A stretch of DNA of 64,000 bases from Paenochrobactrum pullorum (GCF_041929845.1 NZ_JBHEEH010000004.1:137992-201991); one strand, 5' to 3'; positions 45,793-54,625 are shown, numbered from the stretch's first letter. Numbers and translations: made by a program. The notes: a model not told the origin generated them from the sequence alone.

Positions 45793-46365
45793 ATGAATGC
45801 ACAAAATCTAGCATCCGGTTCCGCATATTTCATTGCGACCGAAACACAGACACCAGAAACCCACACTTTGGCCGTTCTGGTTGATAATGAACCGGGCGTT
45901 CTTGCCCGCGTGATTGGTCTTTTCTCCGGTCGTGGCTATAATATTGAAAGCCTCACCGTGTCGGAAACCGAGCACGAACAGCATTTGTCGCGCATTACCA
46001 TCGTGACACGCGGCACACCGCATGTGCTCGATCAGATCCGTCATCAGCTGGAGCGTATTGTACCGGTTCACCGCGTGGTCGATTTGAGCCACCGCGCGAT
46101 TGAGCTTGGCTATGATCGCCCGATCGAGCGTGAACTGGCACTGATTAAAGTGGCAGGCAAAGGTGAAGCACGCGCTGAAACCTTGCGTTTGACCGATGCG
46201 TTTAATGCAAAAATCGTTGATGCAACGACCGAGCATTTCATTGTGGAAATTACCGGCAAAACTGCCAAGGTGGATCAGTTTATTTCGCTGATGAAACCGC
46301 TCGGGCTGGTTGAGGTTTGCCGCACCGGTGTTTCTGCGATGAACCGCGGCCCGCAAGGCATGTAA
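45793..46365 (+). CDS. ilvN: Acetolactate synthase small (regulatory) subunit
   Basis: ACT-domain regulatory subunit giving valine feedback inhibition. The ATG at 45793 follows CGGAGGGAAG and gives 190 residues. The ACT domain (HTLAVLVDNEPGVLARVIGL, GRGYNIESLTVSETE) is followed by the C-terminal dimerisation domain. It starts 17 bp after ilvB. The alternative name ilvH is common. Confidence 0.95.
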   Translation: MNAQNLASGSAYFIATETQTPETHTLAVLVDNEPGVLARVIGLFSGRGYNIESLTVSETEHEQHLSRITIVTRGTPHVLDQIRHQLERIVPVHRVVDLSHRAIELGYDRPIERELALIKVAGKGEARAETLRLTDAFNAKIVDATTEHFIVEITGKTAKVDQFISLMKPLGLVEVCRTGVSAMNRGPQGM

Positions 46366-46378
46366 TTTTATATAAAAG

Positions 46379-46413
46379 GTGGCTGTATGTGCATGTTTCA
46401 TGCAGTCACCATT
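46379..46413 (+). terminator. Probable terminator after ilvN
   Basis: TGCATG-TTT-CATGCA forms a perfect inner stem, extended imperfectly by GGTGGCTG against CAGTCACC, and five Ts follow. It lies 14-50 nt after the ilvN stop. Confidence 0.6.
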
Positions 46414-46441
46414 TTTGCGCCCGCGGGAGGGCATCAGCGCT

Positions 46442-47038
46442 ATGTCTGCTGAAATATTTTTGACCCTTGCAGTTTTTGCCTTTGCAACTTCAATCACACC
46501 CGGCCCAAACAATCTGATGCTGCTGGCATCGGGCGTAAACTTTGGTTTTCGTCGCACGCTGCCGCATATGATCGGCATCGGTGTTGGCTTTTTCGTGCTG
46601 CTGATTGGTATCGGTTTGGGGCTTGGCGCCTTGCTGGAAATGGTGCCGCCGCTTTATCTGGCGCTAAAATTTGCCGGTGGGGCTTATATGCTTTATCTGG
46701 CCTGGAAAATTGCCACCTCCACGAGTGTTGGCGAAAGCAAAAAGGCGGATGGCAAGCCGATGAGCTTTTTGCAGGCGGCTGCTTTTCAATGGGTAAACCC
46801 GAAAGCATGGGTGATGGGTGTTACCGGCATTGCTACTTATGTCAGTCACGATAATTACTGGCTGTCACTATTGCTGGTGAGCGTAGTTTTTGCGCTGGTT
46901 AATTTTCCTAGCGTTTCCTTATGGGCGGGGTTTGGAACTTTGCTGCGTAATTGGCTTTCTGATCCGGTGAAGCTTAAAATTTTCAATATCGTGATGGCCC
47001 TGCTTTTAGTGGCCAGTCTTTGGCCGATGTTAAAATAA
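46442..47038 (+). CDS. LysE-family amino-acid exporter
   Basis: Inner-membrane exporter of the LysE/RhtB superfamily with six hydrophobic segments. ATSITPGPNNLMLLASGVNFG at the N terminus carries the family SxTPGPNN motif, and QWVNPKAWVMGVTGI lies in the middle. The ATG at 46442, after GGGAGGG, gives 198 residues. Exported substrates vary widely in the family; the position after ilvBN does not prove a branched-chain role. Confidence 0.9.
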   Translation: MSAEIFLTLAVFAFATSITPGPNNLMLLASGVNFGFRRTLPHMIGIGVGFFVLLIGIGLGLGALLEMVPPLYLALKFAGGAYMLYLAWKIATSTSVGESKKADGKPMSFLQAAAFQWVNPKAWVMGVTGIATYVSHDNYWLSLLLVSVVFALVNFPSVSLWAGFGTLLRNWLSDPVKLKIFNIVMALLLVASLWPMLK

Positions 47039-47097
47039 TCTTCACTCTTTGTTCCGGTTGGTCTTGCCCTTACGCGGCGAATCCTGTCTGAAGGGGT

Positions 47098-48225
47098 ATG
47101 CAGTTTTCACCGGAACAAGATCAGGCTCTTCAGGAAGTCGAAAAATGGTTGAAAGCGGGTCGTAGCCCGATCTTTCGCCTGTTCGGCTATGCGGGGACTG
47201 GTAAGACAACATTGGCGCGCTATTTTGCTGAACACGTCGACGGCGATGTTCAGTTCGCAGCCTTTACAGGTAAGGCCGCGCAGGTTTTGCGCAGCAAAGG
47301 TGCGAGCAATGCCCGCACCCTTCATTCACTGATTTATCGCCCTAAAGGCGAAGAGGCGATTGAGGATGAAACAACGGGTAAAACATCCATTGCGCCGACC
47401 TTCTCATTGAACCGTCAAAGCCCTGTCGCCAAAGCCAGCATGATTGTTGTTGACGAATGCTCGATGGTTGATGAGCAATTGGGACGCGATTTGATGTCTT
47501 TCGGCACACCGATTTTGGTGCTGGGTGATCCGGGTCAGCTGCCGCCGATTTCCGGTGGCGGCTTTTTCACCGAACATGAGCCGGATTATCTGCTGACTGA
47601 AATTCACCGGCAAGCGCGTGACAACCCAATCATCCAGATGGCGCTCGATGTGCGGGAAGGGCGTGATCTGGCTTATGGCGATTATGGCCGTGCACGGGTG
47701 ATTTCTAAATCACAAGTCGATCAGGCGGAAGTGCTGGCAGCCGATCAGGTATTGGTTGGTACCAACAGAACGCGCAAACGCTATAATCAGCGCCTGCGTG
47801 AGTTGAAAGGCTTCACAGCCGATTATCCGCAAGCGGGCGACAAGCTTGTCTGTTTACGCAATGATCCGGCCAAAGGCTTGCTCAATGGTTCATTGTGGAA
47901 GGTGATGACTTCATCACGCGAGACCGTGAAGCCGGGCATTAATCTTTTGGTTTCGCCGGAAGATGACGAGCCGGGTCGCGGCGTTGCCAAGATCAAACTA
48001 TTGAAAGCACAATTTGAAGATCCGGATACGGAAATTCCTTGGAGCACCAAAAAGCGCTTTGATGATTTTGATTATGGCTATGCGCTTACTACCCATAAGG
48101 CGCAGGGTTCGCAGTGGAATAATGTGGTGCTGTTTGACGAAAGCTATGCCTTTCGCGATACGCGCGAGCGCTGGCTTTATACGGCCATCACCCGCGCGGC
48201 TGAACAGTTGATCATCGTCAAATAA
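47098..48225 (+). CDS. RecD/Dda-like superfamily 1B helicase
   Basis: ATP-dependent DNA helicase of the RecD2/Dda type, 375 residues, without RecB or RecC neighbours. Walker A GYAGTGKTTL near residue 29, Walker B VVDECSMVD, LVLGDPGQLPPI (motif III), TEIHRQAR (motif IV), TTHKAQGSQW (motif V) and YTAITRAAEQL (motif VI) are in order. It lacks the long N-terminal extension of RecD2, so it is a compact form probably acting alone in repair or recombination. Confidence 0.88.
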   Translation: MQFSPEQDQALQEVEKWLKAGRSPIFRLFGYAGTGKTTLARYFAEHVDGDVQFAAFTGKAAQVLRSKGASNARTLHSLIYRPKGEEAIEDETTGKTSIAPTFSLNRQSPVAKASMIVVDECSMVDEQLGRDLMSFGTPILVLGDPGQLPPISGGGFFTEHEPDYLLTEIHRQARDNPIIQMALDVREGRDLAYGDYGRARVISKSQVDQAEVLAADQVLVGTNRTRKRYNQRLRELKGFTADYPQAGDKLVCLRNDPAKGLLNGSLWKVMTSSRETVKPGINLLVSPEDDEPGRGVAKIKLLKAQFEDPDTEIPWSTKKRFDDFDYGYALTTHKAQGSQWNNVVLFDESYAFRDTRERWLYTAITRAAEQLIIVK

Positions 48226-48227
48226 GT

Positions 48228-48620
48228 TCAAACAGGTTTGGCGTCAAGCCAAGCCCAAGCCTCGCTCTCGTCGTCTGCATTGAAAGCTCTGATTTCGACG
48301 GAGAGAAATGGCTGCACCAGTGCGATGCTGGCCTCAAGCCATAATGGCCCGTTGATCACAGCGTATTTTTTAAGATGCTTGAGTGCATCATTGCGTAAAT
48401 CCTGAGTTGTTTGCGAAAACAGAGTTGGCCAATCTACACCTTCATAATCCACAAGCCGGATCAGAAGGTCGATAGCTTCATGCTGGCTGTAAGCACCGGT
48501 AAGCAAGCCATAGATGTTTTCCACTTCTGCACTGGTGATATGGCCCGCTATTTCATAAGCGAATAAATCATCCCGGTTGGTTTCAATTTTGCGGATGGCT
48601 GAAACAGTGTCATTACGCAT
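48228..48620 (-). CDS. STAS/SEC14 (SpoIIAA-like) domain protein
   Basis: Soluble 130-residue protein of the SpoIIAA-like family (PF11964 type). The pattern is an initial strand (FAYEIAGHITSAEVENIY), IDLLIRLVDYEGVDW, a central YAVINGPLWLEASIAL and a final ADDESEAWAWL. The ATG at 48620 follows GGAGAAG and is preferred over a longer GTG-type frame. It converges with the RecD-like helicase with 2 bp between stops. The cellular role is not known. Confidence 0.8.
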   Translation of the reverse strand: MRNDTVSAIRKIETNRDDLFAYEIAGHITSAEVENIYGLLTGAYSQHEAIDLLIRLVDYEGVDWPTLFSQTTQDLRNDALKHLKKYAVINGPLWLEASIALVQPFLSVEIRAFNADDESEAWAWLDAKPV

Positions 48621-48800
48621 ACAACTTCTCCTTGTGCTAAGTGATAACAGTGTGAGGGCAGGAAATGGCATTCTCGTGGCATAGCAAGACGGCTGAAAAC
48701 CGGCTTTCGCTAAAAACCTTGCCCCAATATAGCATCATTGACCAATGGATGCGGGGTTTGTAATCAAGTCCCACTTGAACTGATAAAGACAGGGGCGGTT

Positions 48801-49541
48801 ATGTCGGCAAAATTATCTGTAAATATGAATGCTATCGCCATGTTGCGCAATCGACGTGATTTGCCATGGCCAAGTGTTACAGGACTAGGGCGCATTGCTT
48901 TAGCTGCTGGCGCTTGCGGGTTGACCGTGCATCCGCGCCCTGATCAACGTCATATCAGATTTTCTGATCTGACTGATATTCGTGCACTTTTGGATGATGA
49001 GTTTCCGCAAGCCGAATTTAATGTTGAAGGTTATCCGAGCGAGGACTTTCTGGAACTGGTGGAAAAGCATCAGCCGGAGCAGGTGACATTGGTGCCTGAT
49101 GATCCGGCGCAATCCACCTCCGATCATGGTTGGGATTTTGATAAAAGTGCAGAAACATTGGTGCCTGTCATTGCACGTTTGAAGGCGCAGCATATACGTG
49201 TGTCGCTGTTTGTTGATCCGACCGAAAAGGGTCTCGACATTGCGAAACACTTGGGCGCGGATCGGGTGGAGTTTTTCACCGGCCCTTATGGCGCCTGTTA
49301 CGATCAGCCGCAAAAGGCTTTAATTGAATTGGAACAGCTGCGTCTGGCGGCTGCCAAAGCTGATAGTCTGGACTTGGAAATCAATGCTGGACATGACTTG
49401 ACTGTCGAGAATATTACAGCGCTAACTATGGTTATTCCATCTTTAAAAGAGGTGTCTATCGGTCATGGTTTGACGGCAGATGCTTTGATTTACGGAATGG
49501 AGGCAAGCGTTAAGCGCTTTATCGCTGCTTTGGAAAGTTGA
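48801..49541 (+). CDS. pdxJ: PdxJ, pyridoxine 5'-phosphate synthase
   Basis: Last step of the DXP-dependent vitamin B6 pathway. The ATG at 48801 after AGGGG gives 246 residues, the normal length. LSVNMNAIAMLRNRRD (with Asn ligands), GLTVHPRPDQRHIR, VTLVPDDP (LVPE-like, with Asp for the usual Glu), EINAGHDLTVEN and EVSIGHGLTADALIYG are present. A terminator follows before kup. Confidence 0.95.
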   Translation: MSAKLSVNMNAIAMLRNRRDLPWPSVTGLGRIALAAGACGLTVHPRPDQRHIRFSDLTDIRALLDDEFPQAEFNVEGYPSEDFLELVEKHQPEQVTLVPDDPAQSTSDHGWDFDKSAETLVPVIARLKAQHIRVSLFVDPTEKGLDIAKHLGADRVEFFTGPYGACYDQPQKALIELEQLRLAAAKADSLDLEINAGHDLTVENITALTMVIPSLKEVSIGHGLTADALIYGMEASVKRFIAALES

Positions 49542-49579
49542 GTATTAAACTTTCACCCAATTACTTAAGTTTGTTTGAC

Positions 49580-49617
49580 ATGGCCTGTACGTTGTAGAGA
49601 CGTGCAGGCCATTTGTT
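49580..49617 (+). terminator. Terminator after pdxJ
   Basis: ATGGCCTG (49580-49587) pairs with CAGGCCAT (49605-49612), with an inner ACGT/ACGT pairing, and TTTGTTT follows. It separates pdxJ from kup. Confidence 0.75.
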
Positions 49618-49749
49618 TAAATAAATGCATTTTTTTACGGAACGAATTTTTATGTCGTTTGTTAACGGTCTTGGCGCTTGCAGGCAGACTATAAATATGT
49701 ATGCCTATCTTAGCCAAGCCGCATTACTTTATTTATAAGGCGTCAGAGC

Positions 49750-51684
49750 ATGAACAGCGGAAGCAGTTTTTCGCATATGTCTCAACCACCACGTTTTGAA
49801 AATGATGATCTGGAGATCGACAATCCAAAGCCGGATTCGATGCGGCTTTTAATTCTCGGTGCTTTGGGTGTGGTTTATGGCGATATCGGCACCAGTCCGA
49901 TTTATGCTTTTCGTGAAGCGTTGCGTGCTGCAAGCGGTGATGATGCGATCGAACGCGCTGATATTTTAGGCGTTGTCTCACTGATTTTTTGGGCTTTGAC
50001 GCTGGTTGTGACCGTCAAATATGTGCTCTTTGTTTTGCGCGCCGATAATAACGGTGAGGGCGGTATTTTATCGCTGATGGCGCTGGTGCAAAGCGGCGTT
50101 AAAAAATATCCGGATATTATTTTAGGCGTCGGGATTTGTGGGGCGGCACTTTTCTTTGGTGATGCCGTTATTACGCCAGCCATCTCCGTTCTATCCGCCG
50201 TTGAAGGATTGGAAATAGTTGCTCCCAATTTAAGTCATTTTGTCGTGCCGATTACGGTAGCCATTTTGTTGGTGCTTTTTGCTATTCAAAAATACGGCAC
50301 TGGCAGAGTGGCAATCATCTTTGGCCCCATAATGCTGATATGGTTTTTGGCTTTAGGCGGATTTGGCCTGTATCATATTTTTGATGACCCATCGGTGATG
50401 GCTGCATTAAACCCTTATTTTGCTTTACATTTCTTAATTTCCAGCCCTGCAACGGCTTTTATCACCGTAGGCGCCGTGTTTTTGGCGATGACTGGTGCGG
50501 AAGCATTATATGCCGATCTGGGGCATTTTGGCGTTAAGCCGATTGTGCGCGCTTGGATTTGGGTTGTTTTCCCATGTCTGTTGCTCAATTATTTCGGGCA
50601 GGCCGCTTTTGTATTTTCTCATGGTAGTATGCCGGATCTGCCATTTTATCAGATGTTGCCGACATTTGCGCTTTGGCCGATGGTGATTTTGGCAACCCTT
50701 GCCACCGTGATTGCCAGTCAGGCTGTGCTAAGCGGTGCTTTTTCGGTGGCGCGCCAAGCCGTGCAGATGGGACTGCTGCCGCGACTTGAAATTCAGCACA
50801 CATCAGAAAAACTGCATGGACAGATTTATATTCCTAAAGTGAATTTAGTGATCGGCCTTACGGTGATTTTGCTGGTTTTTGGTTTTGAAAAATCCAGTAA
50901 TCTGGCTTCTGCTTACGGGATAGCCGTCACGGGCAATATGCTGGTGACCACCAGCCTGTTCTTCTTTGTGATGTCCAAAGTGTGGAAATGGCGTTTGGCT
51001 GTTGTTGTGCCGTTGATCGCTGGTTTTCTGGTAATTGATCTGCTCTTTTTCACCGCAAATATTTTTAAAGTTTTGGATGGGGGTTGGGTATCATTGCTGA
51101 TGGCAATGCTCGTTGGTCTGACCATGTGGACATGGGTGCGTGGCTCGCGGTTGTTGCTGGCTAAAACCCGTAAAAGCGAGGTGGAGCTTGAGGCTGTTGT
51201 AAAGCAACTGGATAAGAAACCACCATTATTGGTGCCCGGCACTGCGGTTTTCCTGACCAGCAATTTGCATTCGGCGCCCACAGCACTGCTGCATAGTTTG
51301 AAACATTATAAGGTTTTGCATGAAAGTAATGTTTTTCTCACTATTGCGACAGTGCATAAACCTTGGGTCAAAGCGGCCGACCGCGCCCGTGTTTCGCAAT
51401 TTAATGAGCGCTTCATGCAGGTGACGTTGAGCTTTGGCTATATGCAGCAGCCGAATATCCCGCGTGCTTTGGGGGCTTGCCGCAAACTTGGCTGGAAATA
51501 TGACATCATGACCACGTCTTTTTTCTTGTCACGGCGTACATTAAAAGCCTCACCGCAATCAGAAATGCCGCTTTGGCAGTCTAAATATTTCATTATATTG
51601 GCGCGCAGCGCCGCCGATGCGACGCAATATTTCCATATTCCGACAGGACGTGTGGTGGAAATCGGGACACAGGTGAATATCTAA
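49750..51684 (+). CDS. kup: Kup potassium:proton symporter
   Basis: Low-affinity K+ uptake transporter of the KUP/HAK family, 644 residues with about twelve hydrophobic segments and a C-terminal soluble domain. GALGVVYGDIGTSPIYAFREAL near residue 37 is diagnostic, followed by LRADNNGEGGILSLMAL and the FGDAVITPAISVLSAVEG pore region. The first ATG, after AAGGCG, is used; an in-frame ATG 12 codons in is an alternative. Confidence 0.95.
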   Translation: MNSGSSFSHMSQPPRFENDDLEIDNPKPDSMRLLILGALGVVYGDIGTSPIYAFREALRAASGDDAIERADILGVVSLIFWALTLVVTVKYVLFVLRADNNGEGGILSLMALVQSGVKKYPDIILGVGICGAALFFGDAVITPAISVLSAVEGLEIVAPNLSHFVVPITVAILLVLFAIQKYGTGRVAIIFGPIMLIWFLALGGFGLYHIFDDPSVMAALNPYFALHFLISSPATAFITVGAVFLAMTGAEALYADLGHFGVKPIVRAWIWVVFPCLLLNYFGQAAFVFSHGSMPDLPFYQMLPTFALWPMVILATLATVIASQAVLSGAFSVARQAVQMGLLPRLEIQHTSEKLHGQIYIPKVNLVIGLTVILLVFGFEKSSNLASAYGIAVTGNMLVTTSLFFFVMSKVWKWRLAVVVPLIAGFLVIDLLFFTANIFKVLDGGWVSLLMAMLVGLTMWTWVRGSRLLLAKTRKSEVELEAVVKQLDKKPPLLVPGTAVFLTSNLHSAPTALLHSLKHYKVLHESNVFLTIATVHKPWVKAADRARVSQFNERFMQVTLSFGYMQQPNIPRALGACRKLGWKYDIMTTSFFLSRRTLKASPQSEMPLWQSKYFIILARSAADATQYFHIPTGRVVEIGTQVNI

Positions 51685-51734
51685 AGCGCTTAGCGTAATA
51701 AAATTTCAAAATTTAGCTGAAATGTAAAACACCC

Positions 51735-51763
51735 TTGACGCGTGTGGAATCTCCTTTTATGAA
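51735..51763 (+). promoter_or_regulatory. Promoter of the TetR-family gene
   Basis: TTGACG (51735-51740) and TATGAA (51758-51763) are separated by 17 bp, close to the housekeeping sigma consensus. The predicted start near 51770 adjoins the operator palindrome at 51772-51785. Confidence 0.65.
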
Positions 51764-51771
51764 TAAGAACC

Positions 51772-51785
51772 GTACCGTACGGTAC
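51772..51785. promoter_or_regulatory. Perfect 14-bp palindrome, TetR operator candidate
   Basis: GTACCGTACGGTAC is a perfect palindrome just downstream of the -10 and 32 bp before the regulator ATG. A TetR dimer bound here would block its own promoter. Autoregulation is inferred from symmetry and position. Confidence 0.7.
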
Positions 51786-51817
51786 AGATTTGAGATCTGG
51801 AGGGGTTCTGATTCATC

Positions 51818-52492
51818 ATGTCAGCAGAAGATACGCAAAACAGTTCAATGCATAATGAAGCCGCGGATAATATGCGTGCTGAATTTTCGCATGGATTGTC
51901 GCCGCGTCAGAACGATGTTCTGGAGCAGGCCTTGCGTTTGCTGGTGGAAGGGGGCGACCGTGCGCTGACGACATCAGGTATTGCGCGCGCTGCCAATTGC
52001 TCGAAAGAAAGCCTTTATAAATGGTTTGGCGATCGTGATGGTTTGCTGACTGAAATGGTGCGCTGGCAAGCATCCAAAGTGCGGGTTGTGCCGGTGGCGC
52101 GTGAAAAGCTGGACGCAGAAGCGCTTTTTTCAACGCTCGAACATTTTGCCCGTGACTGGTTGTTGGTTTTGTCTGGCGAGACTTCCATTGCTTTGAACCG
52201 TTTGGCGGTCAGTCATGCAGGTTCGGGTAAGTCCGCCTTGGGGCGTATAGTTGTGGCCAACGGCCCCGCTGCAATGGCTGCGCGTTTGAAGCCGGTTTTA
52301 ACCATGGGGCAGGAAGCGGGCTTGCTTTCTTTTGATGATGCAGATGAAGCTTTCCGGACATTTTTCGGTCTGGTTGTACGTGACATACAAATTCGTTTGC
52401 TGCTGGGGGATGAGCGCAAACTGGATGATGCTGAAGTTATTCGTGATGCCAGACGGGCAACACGACAGTTTTTTGCCCTCTACGGGGCATAG
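51818..52492 (+). CDS. TetR/AcrR-family transcriptional regulator
   Basis: One-component repressor of 224 residues. The N-terminal helix-turn-helix (VLEQALRLLVEGGDRALT, IARAANCSKESLYKWFGDRDG) is typical; the C-terminal domain is of the AefR-like type with FRTFFGLVVRDIQIRLLLGD. GGAGGGG precedes the ATG. It sits 61 bp upstream of ilvC on the same strand, so it may regulate ilvC or only itself; the ligand is unknown. Confidence 0.92.
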   Translation: MSAEDTQNSSMHNEAADNMRAEFSHGLSPRQNDVLEQALRLLVEGGDRALTTSGIARAANCSKESLYKWFGDRDGLLTEMVRWQASKVRVVPVAREKLDAEALFSTLEHFARDWLLVLSGETSIALNRLAVSHAGSGKSALGRIVVANGPAAMAARLKPVLTMGQEAGLLSFDDADEAFRTFFGLVVRDIQIRLLLGDERKLDDAEVIRDARRATRQFFALYGA

Positions 52493-52553
52493 AGGAACGG
52501 CGACCGCAAGGAAGCCTTAAAAGATAACACGCTTTAACAAAGGGACACTTAAA

Positions 52554-53573
52554 ATGCGCGTTTATTATGATAGTGATGCCGACGTAAACCTGATCAAAAC
52601 CAAGAATGTTGTTATTGTTGGTTATGGTTCACAGGGTCGTGCACACGCACTGAACTTGAAAGATTCCGGTGCAGAAAAAATCCGCATTGCACTGCGTGAA
52701 GATTCAGCAACCGTTGCTAAAGCTAAAGCTGACGGCTTTGAAGTTATGAATGTTGCAGATGCAGCCAAATGGGCTGATCTGATGATGATGGCGACCCCTG
52801 ACGAGTTGCAGGCCGACATCTATAAAGATCATATCCATGCTAATCTGCGTGACGGTGCAGCGATTGCTTTCGCACACGGTCTGAACGTTCATTTCGGTCT
52901 GATCGAAACGAAAAAGACCGTTGACGTTGTGATGATTGCGCCTAAAGGCCCTGGCCACACCGTGCGCGGCGAATATCAGAAAGGTGGCGGCGTTCCTTGC
53001 CTCATTGCTATCCATCAGGATGCTTCCGGCAATGCGCATGATCTGGCTTTGTCATATGCTTCAGGCGTTGGCGGCGGTCGTTCCGGCGTTATCGAAACCA
53101 CTTTCAAAGAAGAGTGCGAAACCGACTTGTTTGGTGAACAGGCCGTTCTTTGCGGTGGTGTTGTTGAACTCATCCGCACTGGCTTTGAAGTTCTGGTTGA
53201 AGCAGGTTACGCACCTGAAATGGCTTACTTTGAGTGCTTGCACGAAATGAAGCTGATTGTTGACCTGATCTATGAAGGCGGTATCGCCAACATGAACTAC
53301 TCGATCTCCAACACTGCTGAATGGGGTGAGTATGTTTCGGGTCCACGCGTGATCAATGCTGAAACCAAGCAGGAAATGAAGCGCATTCTGCATGATATTC
53401 AAACTGGTAAGTTTACCTCTGACTGGATGCAGGAATATAGAGCTGGTGCATCCCGCTTCAAGGGTATCCGCCGTATGAACGACGATCACCAGATCGAAGA
53501 AGTTGGTGCAAAGCTGCGTGGTATGATGCCATGGATTGCTAAGAACAAACTGGTTGACAAAACCCGCAACTAA
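52554..53573 (+). CDS. ilvC: IlvC, ketol-acid reductoisomerase
   Basis: Class I NADPH-dependent reductoisomerase of Ile/Val synthesis, using the acetohydroxyacids made by IlvBN. The 339 residues have the Rossmann loop GYGSQGRAHALNLKDSG near residue 23, APKGPGHTVR near residue 130, the metal-binding ETDLFGEQAVLCGG near residue 185 and HEMKLIVDLIYEGG. Its codon usage is unusually biased (AAC, CTG, GCA, CGT), fitting high expression. A diverged second copy of the gene's last 41 bp lies 71 bp downstream. Confidence 0.97.
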   Translation: MRVYYDSDADVNLIKTKNVVIVGYGSQGRAHALNLKDSGAEKIRIALREDSATVAKAKADGFEVMNVADAAKWADLMMMATPDELQADIYKDHIHANLRDGAAIAFAHGLNVHFGLIETKKTVDVVMIAPKGPGHTVRGEYQKGGGVPCLIAIHQDASGNAHDLALSYASGVGGGRSGVIETTFKEECETDLFGEQAVLCGGVVELIRTGFEVLVEAGYAPEMAYFECLHEMKLIVDLIYEGGIANMNYSISNTAEWGEYVSGPRVINAETKQEMKRILHDIQTGKFTSDWMQEYRAGASRFKGIRRMNDDHQIEEVGAKLRGMMPWIAKNKLVDKTRN

Positions 53574-53602
53574 TTCGTTATTTTCGCGGCTATGCCGCGA
53601 GG

Positions 53603-53646
53603 GTGATCGCTAAGAACAAGCTGGTTGATAACACCCGTAATTAATT
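53603..53646 (+). pseudogene. Remnant 3' end of a second ilvC
   Basis: Bases 53606-53646 match ilvC bases 53535-53575 at 35 of 41 positions and keep its reading frame to a TAA: IAKNKLVDNTRN-stop, against IAKNKLVDKTRN-stop. Five of the six differences are synonymous and the sixth is Lys to Asn. Such a pattern means the copy diverged as a functioning gene, not as junk after a local duplication, so this looks like the tail of another ilvC allele left after gene replacement. A short CGCGGC/GCCGCG hairpin (53585-53599) separates the copies. Confidence 0.75.
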
Positions 53647-53669
53647 TTGCAGTTTTTGCATGATTGAAA

Positions 53670-53708
53670 GCCGCCCTGTCTTTTCAATAAGGCAGGGCGG
53701 CTTTTTTT
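53670..53708 (+). terminator. Terminator downstream of ilvC and its relic
   Basis: GCCGCCCTG (53670-53678) pairs with CAGGGCGGC (53693-53701) and seven Ts follow. It comes after the relic, which suggests it belonged to the ilvC allele whose tail remains. Confidence 0.9.
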
Positions 53709-53795
53709 ATTGTCTGATATCTATTTGGATAATCACCGTTTAAATTTTCAAACACAGTGCGCTATGGTGCAGCATCAATTGAATGGGATAAATCA

Positions 53796-54506
53796 ATGGA
53801 TCAATGCCGTGAAAATACCGTTTATAAAGCCACACAAATTGATGTGCGCATTGTGGATGGGCCGCTTGATTATGCAGTGCAACACAGTGAGGCGATTGCA
53901 GAAAACTGGCAGCAGGAAGTGAAAAGACAGTCGGCGCTTTTTAACGGCGAGCTTTATCTGGCGCCTGAAGCACGGTTTGAAAATGGTGTTTTTGAAGCAG
54001 GTTTTATCCGCGATTTTTATGCGACATTGATGTATTGGCGCAAAGATCAGGAACCGGTGCGCCCTTGGCATATTTTCGGTATCGGGGTGATCGTCTCATC
54101 CGATAATGTTCTTATCGCGGCGCGTATGGGAGGCTCGACGGCTGCCGCATCCCGCATCTATTTTCCTGCCGGTTCGATTGATGATCATGATGTGAAAAAC
54201 GGCTTCGTTGATTATGATTTTAATATGCACCGTGAGGTTAAAGAAGAAACAGGGCTGGATTTGAGAGATGCACAGGCAGAGGAGGGCTATATACTTGTCA
54301 CCGGAAATCGCTCGGTTGCTTTGTTCAAACGTCATTATTTTGACAAAACAGCAGCAGAACTGACGGCGCAAATTCGTGAGACATTAGCAGCACAAGTCGA
54401 GCCGGAACTTGATGATGTTATTGCTGTTTCGGCGGCGGGAATGATGGGCGAGGACACCCCCACATATGTACGTGCTTTTGCGGACTGGCATTTTAGCGAT
54501 AAATAA
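53796..54506 (+). CDS. Nudix hydrolase-like protein
   Basis: Protein of 236 residues with a Nudix fold signature: PAGSIDDHD then NMHREVKEETGLDL in place of the standard GX5EX7REUXEEXGU. The first Glu is Asp and about six extra residues lie before the REVKEE part, so the box is longer than normal, although REVKEETG is intact. The N-terminal 100 residues resemble no domain I can name. The ATG at 53796 follows a weak GGGA. Substrate unknown. Confidence 0.75.
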   Translation: MDQCRENTVYKATQIDVRIVDGPLDYAVQHSEAIAENWQQEVKRQSALFNGELYLAPEARFENGVFEAGFIRDFYATLMYWRKDQEPVRPWHIFGIGVIVSSDNVLIAARMGGSTAAASRIYFPAGSIDDHDVKNGFVDYDFNMHREVKEETGLDLRDAQAEEGYILVTGNRSVALFKRHYFDKTAAELTAQIRETLAAQVEPELDDVIAVSAAGMMGEDTPTYVRAFADWHFSDK

Positions 54507-54549
54507 ACTCTAAGCAGTGGATGACATTGTAAGAAAATCGGGTATCTAT

Positions 54550-54594
54550 AGAGGCGCGACGGAGTGGCGTTATTCTATTGAATAGAGCGCCTCT
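54550..54594. repeat. Nested inverted repeat upstream of phzF-like gene
   Basis: AGAGGCGC (54550-54557) and GCGCCTCT (54587-54594) enclose a smaller TATTC/GAATA hairpin (54571-54584). No T run follows, so it is not a normal terminator. It lies 32 bp before the next ATG, in the leader region. Confidence 0.5.
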
Positions 54595-54625
54595 GATTTC
54601 GACAGATTTGTGAGGCAATTACCGG

